Positions 52,356-60,698 of a stretch of DNA of 64,000 bases are shown here, piece after piece. Source of the stretch: Edaphobacter dinghuensis (lineage in GTDB: Bacteria; Acidobacteriota; Terriglobia; Terriglobales; Acidobacteriaceae); contig NZ_BMGT01000001.1 in assembly GCF_014640335.1 (NCBI RefSeq), forward strand, positions 558,001-622,000, in the 5' to 3' direction. How positions within the stretch are numbered: position 1 is the stretch's first letter; every line of letters starts with the position of its first letter. A model generated the notes under the pieces. The model was given only the letters and a program-made list of their open reading frames with translations. It was not told where the DNA came from and searched no databases. The position numbers and the translations under genes are program-made.

Positions 52356-53957
52356 CTACCCGATGTCTTCGTTCCAGTTTTCGAGGTAGGCCTTGAAGTC
52401 GGACATGAATTTGCCGGCGTCGGCTCCGTCGACGATGCGGTGGTCGAAGCCCAGGGTGAAGCGCTGGATCGAGCGGATGGCGATGACGTCGTTGCCGTCC
52501 TTGTCGGTGAGCACTTCGGCTTCTTTGTTGAGGCCGCCGATGCCGAGGATGGCGCTCTGCGGCTGGTTGATGATCGGGGTGCCGAACTGCTCGCCGAAGA
52601 TGCCGGAGTTGGTGAGCGTGAAGGTGCCGCCGGAGATCTCGTCGGGGGCGAGCTTCTTGCCGCGGGCGCGCTCGGCTACATCGACGATGCCGCGCGCGAT
52701 GCCGAGGAAGTTCTTCTCTTCGGTCTGCTTGAGGACGGGGACGATGAGGCCCCAGTCGAGCGCGACGGCGATGCCGATGTTGATGTTCTTGTTGTAGCGG
52801 ACGGCGTCGCCTTCGATGGCCGCGTTGACGATGGGGTGCTTGCGCAGGGCCACGATCGCGGCGCGGGTGATGAAGGGCATGTAGGTCAGCTTGACGCCGT
52901 TACGCTGCTCGTACTTCGACTTCTCTTTTTCGCGCAGCTTGACGATGCGGGTCATATCGACCTTGAACACCGTGTGGACGTGCGGGCTGGTGCGCTTGGA
53001 TTCGACCATGCGCTGCGCGATGATGGAGCGCATCTTCGACATGGGGACGAGCTCGCCGGGCTGCGGCTGCGCGACTGCCGGTGCGGGCTTGGAGGCTGCT
53101 GCCGGTGCGGCGGCTGCCGGTGCAGGCTTGGCGCCGCCTTCGAGGTGGCCGAGGATGTCGGTCTTGGTGATGCGGCCCGAGGAGCCGGTGCCGGAGACCT
53201 GGGTGAGATCGAGGTTGTTGTCTTTGGCGATCTTGCGGACGAGCGGCGAGGAGCGGACGCCTTCGGTCGAGACAGAGGGCGATGCTGCGGCTGCAGCCGG
53301 TGCCGGTGCGGCGGGGGCTGCTGCGGCAGGCGCTGGAGCAGAGGCTGCGGGTGCTGCGGCGGCCTTACCGGCTGCGCCGCCGATGACGGCGACCACGGTG
53401 TTGATGCCGACGGTCTTGCCTTCGCCGATCTTGATCTCGGTGAGAGTTCCGGCTACGGGCGAGGGGATCTCTGCATCGACCTTGTCGGTGGAGATTTCGA
53501 AGATGGGCTCGTCGCGCTGGACGGTGTCGCCGACCTTCTTGAGCCACTTGGTGATGGTGCCTTCGGTGATGGACTCGCCCATCTGCGGCATCAGAACTTC
53601 GGTGCCGGGGCCTGCGGCGGCTGGAGCTTCAGCAGCGGGAGCCGGTGTGGCTGCAGCGGCAGGAGCGGCGGCGGCTGGCTCGGATTTTGCAGCAGGAGCA
53701 GCGGCGGCGGCTCCGTTACCGCCTTCGGCGATGGTGGCGACGACGGTGTTGATGCCGACGGTCGCGCCTTCGGTGACCTTGATCTCGGAGAGGGTGCCGG
53801 CTACGGGCGAGGGGATCTCGGCGTCGACCTTGTCGGTCGAAATTTCGAAGAGCGGCTCGTCGCGCTGGACGGTGTCGCCGGGCTTCTTGAGCCACTTGGT
53901 GATGGTGCCTTCGGTGATGGATTCGCCCATCTGGGGCATAACTACGTCAGTCGGCAT
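52356..53957 (-). CDS. sucB: Dihydrolipoamide acyltransferase (E2), succinyltransferase type
   Basis: This 533-aa E2 enzyme has two N-terminal lipoyl domains (about 2-77 and 118-193), each with lipoylated lysine in ISTDKVDAEIPSP, joined by long Ala/Pro linkers. A peripheral E1/E3-binding domain (about 228-265, PLVRKIAKDNNLDLTQVSGT) and a catalytic domain (about 300-533) ending in FDHRIVDGADAGKF follow. It transfers acyl groups from lipoate to CoA in the 2-oxoglutarate (or a related 2-oxoacid) complex. AAGGAACCTTC precedes the ATG. lipB and lpdA lie 1-3 kb upstream on the same strand. Confidence 0.9.
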   Translation of the reverse strand: MPTDVVMPQMGESITEGTITKWLKKPGDTVQRDEPLFEISTDKVDAEIPSPVAGTLSEIKVTEGATVGINTVVATIAEGGNGAAAAAPAAKSEPAAAAPAAAATPAPAAEAPAAAGPGTEVLMPQMGESITEGTITKWLKKVGDTVQRDEPIFEISTDKVDAEIPSPVAGTLTEIKIGEGKTVGINTVVAVIGGAAGKAAAAPAASAPAPAAAAPAAPAPAAAAASPSVSTEGVRSSPLVRKIAKDNNLDLTQVSGTGSSGRITKTDILGHLEGGAKPAPAAAAPAAASKPAPAVAQPQPGELVPMSKMRSIIAQRMVESKRTSPHVHTVFKVDMTRIVKLREKEKSKYEQRNGVKLTYMPFITRAAIVALRKHPIVNAAIEGDAVRYNKNINIGIAVALDWGLIVPVLKQTEEKNFLGIARGIVDVAERARGKKLAPDEISGGTFTLTNSGIFGEQFGTPIINQPQSAILGIGGLNKEAEVLTDKDGNDVIAIRSIQRFTLGFDHRIVDGADAGKFMSDFKAYLENWNEDIG

Positions 53958-54138
53958 GAAGGTTCCTTATGGTGTTACCGGGTGCTGGTTATATTGCTGC
54001 GCACCTTGGATTATAAGACTGCGCATTGAAAACTGGCATGTTTAGCCGATAATCGGCGGTCACCGCGCTTATAAAGCACGGTTATTTTTAAGAGATTTTC
54101 ATCGGGCAAAACTCGTGCCGTTCGATACAGATAAAACG

Positions 54139-55176
54139 CTACTCCGGGATCATCCCGATGGTGCCGAGCCATGTCTCCACCAGCTCGGGCCATCGCGTCG
54201 CCGGAAGCTTGGTGCGGCGCAGGCCGAAGGCGTGGCCGCCGTGGGCGTAGAGGTGCATCTCGACGGGGACTTTGGCGTTCTTCAGCGCGATGTAGTAGCT
54301 CAGCGAGTCGTTGACGTTGTCCACGTTGTCGTCCTCGTTCTGGAGCAGGAACGTAGGCGGCGTCTGGCTGGTGACAGGAATTTCGGGGTTCAGCGAAAGA
54401 TCCTTATCGGCGTTCGCTGGATGAGGAACCGCAAACTTTTTGGTGCCTTGCCTGGCATCCCATTCGGCGGCGGAAAGCGACAGATGCCCCGGATAGACAG
54501 GCACGGCGAAGTCCGGGCGGCAGCTTTCTTTGTCGGCGGCATCGACCGCGGGGTATAAACGCTTCGCGTAGTGGGTGCTGATCGCTGCCACCAGATGGCC
54601 GCCCGCTGAAAATCCAAGCACGCCGATCTTGTGCGGATCGATGTGCCACTCGGCGGCGTGAAAGCGCACCAGCCCTAGCGTTCTCTGCGCGTCTTCAAGC
54701 GCCATGGGCGACTCCGGATACGGTCCGGATTTCGGGTACGGTCCAACATCTGTCACGCGGTACTTGAGCAAGACGCAGGTAATTCCTTTGGCGGTGAGCC
54801 AGTCACAGACCTCTGTGCCTTCAAGGTCGATAGCCAGAATCTGATAGCCGCCACCGGGAAAGACGACGACTGCCGCGCCCGTATTTTTTCCTGTTGGCGA
54901 GTAGACGGTCATCGTGGGCCGCGTGACGTTTTCCACGGCGACCCATGGTTTGCCCGCGACCAGCTCCTTTGTGACCGCTTCCATGGTCTCCGGTCCCTTG
55001 GTTAGCTGCGGATCGGGAGCCGCCCCCGGCCAGATCGGAATCTGCGTATGGCCCGGCGTGGGCTGCCAGGTGGGGGTTTGTGCGTTGAGAGCGCTGAACG
55101 CGAACATCATGCAGAGGGTAAGGAGGAGGGTCTTGGTCACAGTCACCACAGGGTAAGGGTGCGCGGGGCTGTGCAT
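54139..55176 (-). CDS. Exported alpha/beta hydrolase, acetyl-esterase-like
   Basis: This 345-aa protein has a signal peptide (KTLLLTLCMMFAFSALNAQ) and a BD-FAE/acetyl-xylan-esterase-like hydrolase domain. Oxyanion loop VVVFPGGGYQILA, nucleophile elbow GVLGFSAGGHLVAA, and late HAGGHAFGLR-like YAHGGHAFGL histidine motif are visible, so the triad looks complete. Likely a periplasmic deacetylase of polysaccharides, consistent with the locus of glycan enzymes at 10-19 kb though far from it. The true start may be the internal GTG nearer the signal peptide. Confidence 0.75.
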   Translation of the reverse strand: MHSPAHPYPVVTVTKTLLLTLCMMFAFSALNAQTPTWQPTPGHTQIPIWPGAAPDPQLTKGPETMEAVTKELVAGKPWVAVENVTRPTMTVYSPTGKNTGAAVVVFPGGGYQILAIDLEGTEVCDWLTAKGITCVLLKYRVTDVGPYPKSGPYPESPMALEDAQRTLGLVRFHAAEWHIDPHKIGVLGFSAGGHLVAAISTHYAKRLYPAVDAADKESCRPDFAVPVYPGHLSLSAAEWDARQGTKKFAVPHPANADKDLSLNPEIPVTSQTPPTFLLQNEDDNVDNVNDSLSYYIALKNAKVPVEMHLYAHGGHAFGLRRTKLPATRWPELVETWLGTIGMIPE

Positions 55177-55219
55177 CGTGAGGATTTCCGGGGAGTGCTT
55201 GCAACGGCAACAGCAGTTC

Positions 55220-55960
55220 TTAAACTGCTTCGCGCGTGGCCGGGTCGGCTGGGTGAAGCAGTTCTTCGAGCGATTCGCTCCAGAGGATTTGCCGCTCGAA
55301 GATGCGGCCGAAGTTGCGGGCGGCGGAGTGGATGGCCTGCTCCATGGTGGGGGGCGTGTCGGTCTCGAGTTCGAGGCTGGTGACGGCGCGGTCGGTGATG
55401 CCGCAGGGGACGATCCAGTCGAAGTCGCGGAGGTCGGTGGTGACGTTGAGGGCGAAGCCGTGCGAGGTGACTCCCTGCGAGACGTGGACGCCGATGGCGG
55501 CGACTTTTTTCTCCTGAATGCTGCCGCCGGGGATGGTCCAGACGCCGGTGAGTTTGGGGATGCGCTGCGCCATGACGCCGAAGTCGCCGCAGGTGCGGAT
55601 GAGGACCTCTTCGAGCAGGCGGACGTAGTCGACGGGGCCGAGGTGTGGGCCCTTCTTTCCGGGGAGATCGCCGCGCAGGTCGATGATGGGGTAGCCGACG
55701 AGCTGGCCGGGGCCGTGGTAGGTGACGTCGCCGCCGCGATTGATCTCGTGCAGCTCGATGCCGCGCTGGGCGAGGAAGTCGTCGCTGGCGAGGACGTTGG
55801 AGCGGACGGAGTTGCGGCCGAGGGTGAGCACGGGTGGGTGCTCGAGCAGGAGGAGGGTGTCGCCGATGAGGTTCTGCTTGCGCGCGGTGACGACCTGCTG
55901 CTGGATGGCGAGGCCTTCTGCGTAGGGGATGCGGCCGAGATGGAGGAGGTGGATGTACAT
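55220..55960 (-). CDS. lipB: Octanoyl-[ACP]:protein N-octanoyltransferase
   Basis: This 246-aa enzyme moves octanoate from acyl carrier protein to lipoyl domains, the first step of lipoate cofactor synthesis. Motifs are LTLGRNS, 'RGGDVTYHGPGQLVGYPI', the lysine in KVAAIGVHVSQGVTSHGFAL and the catalytic cysteine in WIVPCGI. The start ATG (55960) overlaps the stop codon of vapC (TGATG), so lipB is translationally coupled to a toxin-antitoxin operon. Its substrates, E2 (sucB) and E3 partner lpdA, are encoded nearby. Confidence 0.93.
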   Translation of the reverse strand: MYIHLLHLGRIPYAEGLAIQQQVVTARKQNLIGDTLLLLEHPPVLTLGRNSVRSNVLASDDFLAQRGIELHEINRGGDVTYHGPGQLVGYPIIDLRGDLPGKKGPHLGPVDYVRLLEEVLIRTCGDFGVMAQRIPKLTGVWTIPGGSIQEKKVAAIGVHVSQGVTSHGFALNVTTDLRDFDWIVPCGITDRAVTSLELETDTPPTMEQAIHSAARNFGRIFERQILWSESLEELLHPADPATREAV

Positions 55961-56394
55961 CAGTTCTTTACAAGCGGATTGCGCCAGCGCAGACCGGGAA
56001 AGCGGGCGAAGTCGCGGTCGTTGGTCTGCAGCTCGCCGCCATATTCCATGGTAATCGCAGCGATCTGGGCGTCGGTCACGAGCCGCCCCGACGCGTGGCC
56101 TTCCAGCAGCATTCGCTGAAACATCGGCCAGTGGCGCTCGCCGGGGGTAAGCAGACGGACCTGCGGGAGACTGAGCCATTCCTCCACGGTCTCGACTGCT
56201 TCGTGCAGGGTGAAACAGCCGCTTCGCAGGCCCGGCTGCGTCATGATGCGGAGAAAGGCGGAGATGCTCTGAAGAGGAAGGCCGACGGGATCGGAGGCAG
56301 AGAAGATCTTCTCCAGATAAGCGCGTGCCGGACGGTGCTGAGCTGAGTCGGCGTCGTAGGCGTAGAGAAGGATGTTGGCATCGAGAACGATCAT
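55960..56394 (-). CDS. vapC: VapC-type PIN-domain toxin
   Basis: This 144-aa PIN-domain RNase has the acidic residues in MIVLDANILLYAYDAD, the S-x-S-A-F-L-R strand, GRLVTDAQIAAI and LQTNDRDFARF. VapC toxins cut tRNA or rRNA and are held inactive by VapB. ATG 56394 is taken as start because it overlaps the vapB stop by 4 nt. Its own stop overlaps the lipB start. Confidence 0.85.
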   Translation of the reverse strand: MIVLDANILLYAYDADSAQHRPARAYLEKIFSASDPVGLPLQSISAFLRIMTQPGLRSGCFTLHEAVETVEEWLSLPQVRLLTPGERHWPMFQRMLLEGHASGRLVTDAQIAAITMEYGGELQTNDRDFARFPGLRWRNPLVKN

Positions 56395-56636
56395 CGATGC
56401 GATGGCCCTTCGAGCATCTCGATCAGCTCGGCGACGCTGCCGGAGGTCCATTCAGGCGGCAATCCGACCTTTTTGGGCTTGACGCGAAAGGGGCGCGGCT
56501 TGACCGGCGCGGCGGCCTGTTGCAACCCGGAGCGAAGGAGCTGATTCACCGTCTGCTTCAGGGGCTGGCCGGTGCGGCGTATCTCCTTTTCGAGGAGGGT
56601 TGCTACGTCGTCGTCGATGGTCAAGGTGGTTCGCAC
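56391..56636 (-). CDS. vapB: VapB-type ribbon-helix-helix antitoxin
   Basis: This 81-aa protein begins with the RHH strand and helices 'RTTLTIDDDVATLLEKEIRR' and QPLKQTVNQLLRSGLQQA, then a disordered basic tail (KPRPFRVKPKKVGLPPEW) and a C-terminal helix that should block VapC. The start codon is GTG. The promoter and two palindromic boxes lie directly at its start, as expected for autoregulation by VapBC. Confidence 0.85.
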   Translation of the reverse strand: MRTTLTIDDDVATLLEKEIRRTGQPLKQTVNQLLRSGLQQAAAPVKPRPFRVKPKKVGLPPEWTSGSVAELIEMLEGPSHR

Positions 56637-56671
56637 ATCATGATGTTTTCAGGAAAGCATCATGATGTCAA
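56636..56671 (-). promoter_or_regulatory. vapB promoter and double CATCATGATG operator
   Basis: CATCATGATG is a perfect 10-bp palindrome present twice (56636-56645 and 56658-56667), centres 22 bp apart, two DNA turns. On the reverse strand TTGACA (56671-56666) and AAACAT (56648-56643) are 17 nt apart, and AAACAT lies 6 nt before the GTG start. The boxes overlap the promoter, fitting repression by an RHH antitoxin. Confidence 0.75.
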
Positions 56672-56693
56672 TATCGCCTCTCAACCGGACAAC

Positions 56694-57101
56694 CTACTTG
56701 TCTAATGTCCAGCCGTACATGATCTTTAGTTCCGCCGTACGGTGGCGGGTAACCGCTTCTATACAGGCTGCACGAACGGTCGGTCCGGCACTTGCACCAC
56801 CATATAGATCGTATTCTGCCCTGCAATTCGCATCACGGAACTGCACCCAAAGTCGTTGTGCCGCTTGCAGGTTTTTCCGATTCTCTGGGTCCAAGTGGGT
56901 TATGAGCTTTCCGTAAAACGAATTCAGATCTCTATCTGCGATCTGGGATGCTGTTATGAAGCACTGAGTCTCTGATGAATTTGGACCTATTGACTGGCAT
57001 GGGTTTCCAGGGACATTCATATGTTGAGCCATACTGTTCCGAACACCAGAATCGGCGAAGAGCAATACCAAAAGAAGAGTAGCCGCGGGACTCAATTTCA
57101 T
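56694..57101 (-). CDS. LprI/DUF1311-type exported protein
   Basis: This 135-aa protein has a signal peptide (MKLSPAATLLLVLLFADSG) and a compact domain with four cysteines and the motif 'FYGKLITHLDPENRKNLQAA' plus QRLWVQFRDANCRAE, typical of DUF1311/LprI proteins, which include lysozyme inhibitors. The frame is open further upstream, but that part translates repeat A. TACGAT lies exactly 6 nt before ATG 57101. Confidence 0.75.
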   Translation of the reverse strand: MKLSPAATLLLVLLFADSGVRNSMAQHMNVPGNPCQSIGPNSSETQCFITASQIADRDLNSFYGKLITHLDPENRKNLQAAQRLWVQFRDANCRAEYDLYGGASAGPTVRAACIEAVTRHRTAELKIMYGWTLDK

Positions 57102-57129
57102 TGGGTCATCGTATCTCAACATGACGCCT

Positions 57130-57176
57130 AATACAGGGGTCTCTCCACTGCGCTTCGCTCCGGTCAAGATGACGTA
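57130..57176 (-). repeat. Repeat A, reverse orientation
   Basis: Read on the reverse strand: CTACGTCATCTTGACCGGAG, centre GCGAAGC, tail GTGGAGAGACCCCTGTATT. First repeat A copy after a gap of about 22.8 kb and first in reverse orientation. Confidence 0.9.
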
Positions 57177-57203
57177 GTTTGGTCGTTAGCCTGTGCTTTT
57201 AAA

Positions 57204-57235
57204 AGCAAAAGCCCGGTCTGTATTGACCGGGCTTT
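57204..57235 (-). terminator. Terminator after lpdA
   Basis: AAAGCCCGGTC pairs with GACCGGGCTTT (11 bp, loop TGTATT); the reverse strand continues TGCTTTT. Confidence 0.8.
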
Positions 57236-57255
57236 CATTCATAGCAATACAGCTA

Positions 57256-58674
57256 TTACACGTTGATGGCCATGCCCTCTACGCTCGAGAAGGCGTCGAG
57301 CAGGCTTTCCGACAGCGTGGGGTGGGCGTGGATGGTGAACATCATCTCTTCGACCGTGGCTTCGAGCTCTAGCGCGGTGACGCACTCGGCGATCAGCTCG
57401 GTGGCGTTGGGGCCGATGATGTGGACGCCGAGGATCTCGCCGTACTTCGCGTCGGAGACGACCTTGACGAAGCCGTCGTGCGAGTCGAGGATCGTCGCCT
57501 TGGAGTTGCCGACAAACGGGAACTTGCCCACCTTGACCTGGTAGCCCGCTTCCTTTGCCTTGGCTTCCGTCAGGCCGACGCTGCCGATCTGCGGGTCGCA
57601 GTAGGTGCAGCCGGGGATGCGGCCACGGTTGACGGCGCGGGCGTATTTGCCTGCAAGTTTGGCCGCGACGACGAGGCCGGCCATCGCGCCAACGTGCGCG
57701 AGCTGGGGCAGGCCGCCGACGATGTCGCCGATGGCGTAGACGCCGGGCTCGGTGGTCTCCATCCACTCGTTGGTCATGATGAAGCCGCGGTCGGGGGTGA
57801 TCTTGGTCTTGTCGAGGCCGACGTCGGTGGTGCGCGGGGCGCGGCCTACGGCGACGAGGACCTTCTCTGCCGACTTGATCTCGCCCTTGCCGTCGGACTT
57901 GGTGAAGTGGACGTTGACGCCGTCCTTGGTCTTCTCGATCTTGTCGACCTTGGCGGAGACGTGGACGTCGATGCCCCGCTTCTTGAAGAGGCGAAGCAGC
58001 TCTTTGCTGACGTCTTCGTCTTCAGCCGGGACGATGCGTGGCAAGGCCTCGATGACGGTGACTTCGGTGCCGAAGCTCTTGAAGATGGAGGCGAACTCGA
58101 CGCCGACTGCGCCCGAGCCGATGACGACCAGCGACTTGGGCTGCTTGTCGATGGAGAGCATCTCGATGTTGGTGAGGATGGTGTTGTCGGCCTTGTAGCC
58201 GGGCAACATGCGCGCGTCGGAGCCGGTGGCGAGAACGACCTTCTTCGCCTTGACGGTCTCTTTTTTGCCAGCCTTGTCGACCTCGACGGAGAAGACGCCT
58301 TCTTTTGCGGGACCGGTGAGGCGGCCGTAGCCGTTGACGACGGTGACCTTGTTCTTCTTCATCAGGAAGTCGAGGCCCTTGGTGTGCTTGGCGATGATCT
58401 CGTTCTTGCGGACGAGCACGTTCTTCCAGTTGAGCTTGGGGGCGCTGACGCCGTCGATGCCGTACTGCTCGGCGTGCTTGAGGTGGTCCCAGACCTCGGC
58501 GGCGAAGAGGATCGCCTTGGTGGGGATGCAGCCGACGTGCAGGCAGGTGCCGCCCAGCTTGTCGGTTGACTCGACCAGCGCGGTCTTCAGTCCATACTGC
58601 CCGGCGCGGATGGCGCAGGTATAGCCTGCGGGGCCGCCGCCAATCACTACAAGGTCATAAATCGTATCTGCCAA
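57256..58674 (-). CDS. lpdA: Dihydrolipoyl dehydrogenase (E3)
   Basis: This 472-aa flavoprotein reoxidises dihydrolipoamide in 2-oxoacid complexes. It has FAD-binding 'YDLVVIGGGPAGYTCAIRAG', the redox disulfide GGTCLHVGCIPTKA, NAD-binding VVIGSGAVGVEFASIF, the YAIGDIVG motif and the C-terminal active-site HAHPTLSE. TTG at 58674 with GGAG 7 nt upstream is preferred as start because it puts the FAD fold at the N-terminus; the frame extends 10 codons further. Confidence 0.93.
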   Translation of the reverse strand: MADTIYDLVVIGGGPAGYTCAIRAGQYGLKTALVESTDKLGGTCLHVGCIPTKAILFAAEVWDHLKHAEQYGIDGVSAPKLNWKNVLVRKNEIIAKHTKGLDFLMKKNKVTVVNGYGRLTGPAKEGVFSVEVDKAGKKETVKAKKVVLATGSDARMLPGYKADNTILTNIEMLSIDKQPKSLVVIGSGAVGVEFASIFKSFGTEVTVIEALPRIVPAEDEDVSKELLRLFKKRGIDVHVSAKVDKIEKTKDGVNVHFTKSDGKGEIKSAEKVLVAVGRAPRTTDVGLDKTKITPDRGFIMTNEWMETTEPGVYAIGDIVGGLPQLAHVGAMAGLVVAAKLAGKYARAVNRGRIPGCTYCDPQIGSVGLTEAKAKEAGYQVKVGKFPFVGNSKATILDSHDGFVKVVSDAKYGEILGVHIIGPNATELIAECVTALELEATVEEMMFTIHAHPTLSESLLDAFSSVEGMAINV

Positions 58675-58861
58675 GGGTTTGCTCCATTTCCTGTGCTTTG
58701 CCAAACACTTTATCTTACCTCCGAGGGTTGCGATGGCCCGTTAATCGGCCTTGCACGGGCGAATATCGCAATCTGCGGGCGGTTAGAGGCTCACGGAGAT
58801 TAGATGCCTTGGAGGGTGGGTGGACTCTCCTGGGCGGTTGTGGCTGGGCCAAGGCTAAAGG

Positions 58862-58913
58862 CAAATACAGGGGTCTCTCCACTGCGGCTTCGCCTTCGGT
58901 CGAGATGACGTGC
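58862..58913 (-). repeat. Repeat A, reverse orientation
   Basis: Reverse strand: CACGTCATCTCGACCGAAG, centre GGCGAAGCC, tail GTGGAGAGACCCCTGTATTT. Identical in its core to the copies at 25144 and 27467. Confidence 0.92.
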
Positions 58914-58931
58914 TTTTGTGGCGATTCGGAT

Positions 58932-59378
58932 TCAAGGTGTGGTCGACTGGAAGAGGGCCATCTCGGCCTGGCGGCGGGCGAGCAGGCCGGGGACGACGAC
59001 TCCGCCGGCGTGGTCCCACAGGAGGAACTGCGGGGCGGCGAGGTCGAATTGGCCTGCGTTGATGTAGCGCAGCAGGGTGGAGCTGAGCAGGCTGCCGCAG
59101 CCCAGGTTGAAGACGAAGTCGACCAGCGCGTCGAACTGGCTCTGGGCGATGTTGGAGGTGACGGCGCGGTTGACACAGGTGACTGCGGCGGCGACGTCGC
59201 TGTGCAGCAGCGTGTCGGCCTGGTCTTCGGTGATGGTCATGCCGCCGTGGACCTCGCCGCCGGTGTGGCCGTAACCGATGGTCCAGACGCCGACCTGGTC
59301 CTGATAGGCGGTCAGGCGCAGGCCCTCGAATTGTTTGGTCAGAGCGAACCCGGCATCGCTGTAGGTGAAGTTGCACAT
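58932..59378 (-). CDS. GH24 phage-type lysozyme
   Basis: This 148-aa endolysin-like muramidase has catalytic Glu in TKQFEGLRLTAYQD, 'VGVWTIGYGHTGGEVHGGMT' with the conserved threonine, and 'QSQFDALVDFVFNLGCGSL'. No signal peptide or SAR helix is seen, so a holin would be needed to reach the wall. ATG 59378 is preferred with GCGAGG upstream; in-frame ATG 59414 is possible. It lies 10 kb from the phage-derived block but has the same hairpin-plus-T-run leader as phage genes there. Confidence 0.85.
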   Translation of the reverse strand: MCNFTYSDAGFALTKQFEGLRLTAYQDQVGVWTIGYGHTGGEVHGGMTITEDQADTLLHSDVAAAVTCVNRAVTSNIAQSQFDALVDFVFNLGCGSLLSSTLLRYINAGQFDLAAPQFLLWDHAGGVVVPGLLARRQAEMALFQSTTP

Positions 59379-59430
59379 AGTTGCATTGCCTCGCTTTCGT
59401 GGATTGTGCTCCATTGCAATATCAGTGAGT

Positions 59431-59461
59431 TAAAAACCAAGGCCCAGCGAAATGCTGGGCC
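59431..59461 (-). terminator. Intrinsic terminator in the leader of the lysozyme gene
   Basis: GGCCCAGC and GCTGGGCC form a perfect 8-bp stem with loop GAAAT; the reverse strand continues TTGGTTTTTA, 16 nt before the first possible lysozyme ATG. The remaining gap to hemB (59462-59670) shows nothing else I can name. Confidence 0.75.
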
Positions 59462-59670
59462 CGGGAGTTCTTTGTCTACTGCTTTAAGTCTAGAGAATGG
59501 AGCATAACTCACCTGCAGTTTTTTGCGGCAATATTTTTTGCGGGTAAATGGCTGTAGCTGCGCTGGTTATGCGGTTTCGGCCGAATGGCAGGGGCTTGAC
59601 ATGCGATTTTGCTGGAGTTTTTTAGATCTCCCGTCAAAACTTCCGCTGAGTCAATGAGTTGCCGGATGGA

Positions 59671-60660
59671 TCAGCCCAACAGCTTCGCGGCGTCTTTGGC
59701 GAAATAGGTGACGATGAAGTCGGCTCCGGCGCGGCGGATGGAGAGGAGGGATTCCATCATGGCGCGTTCGGGTTCGAGCCAGCCGCGCTGGAAGGCCGCG
59801 TGGAGCATGGAGAACTCGCCTGAGACCTGATACGCGCCCATGGGCAGGTCGAAGCGCTGGCGTGCCTCGCGGATGACGTCGAGGTAGGGCATGGCGGGCT
59901 TCATCAGCAGCATGTCGGCGCCTTCGACAATATCGAGCTCGATCTCGCGCATGGCCTCGCGCAGGTTGGCTCCGTCCATCTGGTAGCTGCGGCGGTCGCC
60001 GAACTGGGGGGCGGAGTCGGCTGCCTCGCGGAAGGGGCCGTAGAAGGCGGAGGCGAACTTGGAGGCGTAGCTGAGGATGGGCGTCTGCTGATGGCCGTCG
60101 GCGTCGAGTGCTTCGCGGATGGCGGCGATGCGGCCGTCCATCATGTCGCTGGGGGCGACGATGTCGGCACCGGCGGCGGCGAGTGAGGCGGCGGTTTTGG
60201 CGATGAGGGCTACGCTGGAGTCGTTCTCGATCTCATAGTGGTCGCCGTCTCTTGCGACGATGCCGCAGTGGCCGTGCGAGGTGTACTCGCAGAGGCAGAC
60301 GTCGGCTATCTGCACGAGTGAGTCTAGTTTGCGGTTGGATTTGAAGGCTCGGAGCGCGGTCTGCACGATGCCGTCGGCGGCCCAGGCTCCCGTGGCTTGC
60401 TCGTCTTTTTCTGCGGGGAGTCCGAAGAGGAGAAGGCCGCCGATGCCGAGCGCGGCGCAGGCTTCGGCTTCTTTGACGGCCTCGTCGATGGAGAGATTGA
60501 AGCAGCCGGGCATGGAGCTGATCTCTTTGCGGACGCCTTCGCCGGGGCAGATGAAGAGCGGGTAGATGAAGGCTCCGGGGTGCAGGTGGGTCTCGCGGAC
60601 GAGCGAGCGGATGGCGTCGGTGCGGCGCAGGCGGCGCATACGCGTGGCGGGAAAGTTCAT
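59671..60660 (-). CDS. hemB: Porphobilinogen synthase
   Basis: This 329-aa enzyme condenses two 5-aminolevulinate molecules in tetrapyrrole synthesis. It has the zinc-type cysteine motif [14 protein letters not shown], '[20 protein letters not shown]', the first lysine in [17 protein letters not shown] and the Schiff-base lysine in [13 protein letters not shown]. Length is normal. TAAACT lies exactly 6 nt before the ATG. Single gene between the lysozyme and repeats. Confidence 0.96.
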   Translation of the reverse strand: MNFPATRMRRLRRTDAIRSLVRETHLHPGAFIYPLFICPGEGVRKEISSMPGCFNLSIDEAVKEAEACAALGIGGLLLFGLPAEKDEQATGAWAADGIVQTALRAFKSNRKLDSLVQIADVCLCEYTSHGHCGIVARDGDHYEIENDSSVALIAKTAASLAAAGADIVAPSDMMDGRIAAIREALDADGHQQTPILSYASKFASAFYGPFREAADSAPQFGDRRSYQMDGANLREAMREIELDIVEGADMLLMKPAMPYLDVIREARQRFDLPMGAYQVSGEFSMLHAAFQRGWLEPERAMMESLLSIRRAGADFIVTYFAKDAAKLLG

Positions 60661-60666
60661 GGGTTT

Positions 60667-60672
60667 AGTTTA
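60667..60672 (-). promoter_or_regulatory. -10 box of hemB (leaderless type)
   Basis: TAAACT, then AAACCC, then the ATG at 60660. Confidence 0.4.
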
Positions 60673-60698
60673 CTTCTGCGCGGGTTGGTGGGGTGTTA

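Noticed and set aside
52440..54045. Forward frames of 529 and 384 codons over sucB
   Set aside because: Low-complexity Gly/Ala/Asp sequence antisense to the E2 gene.
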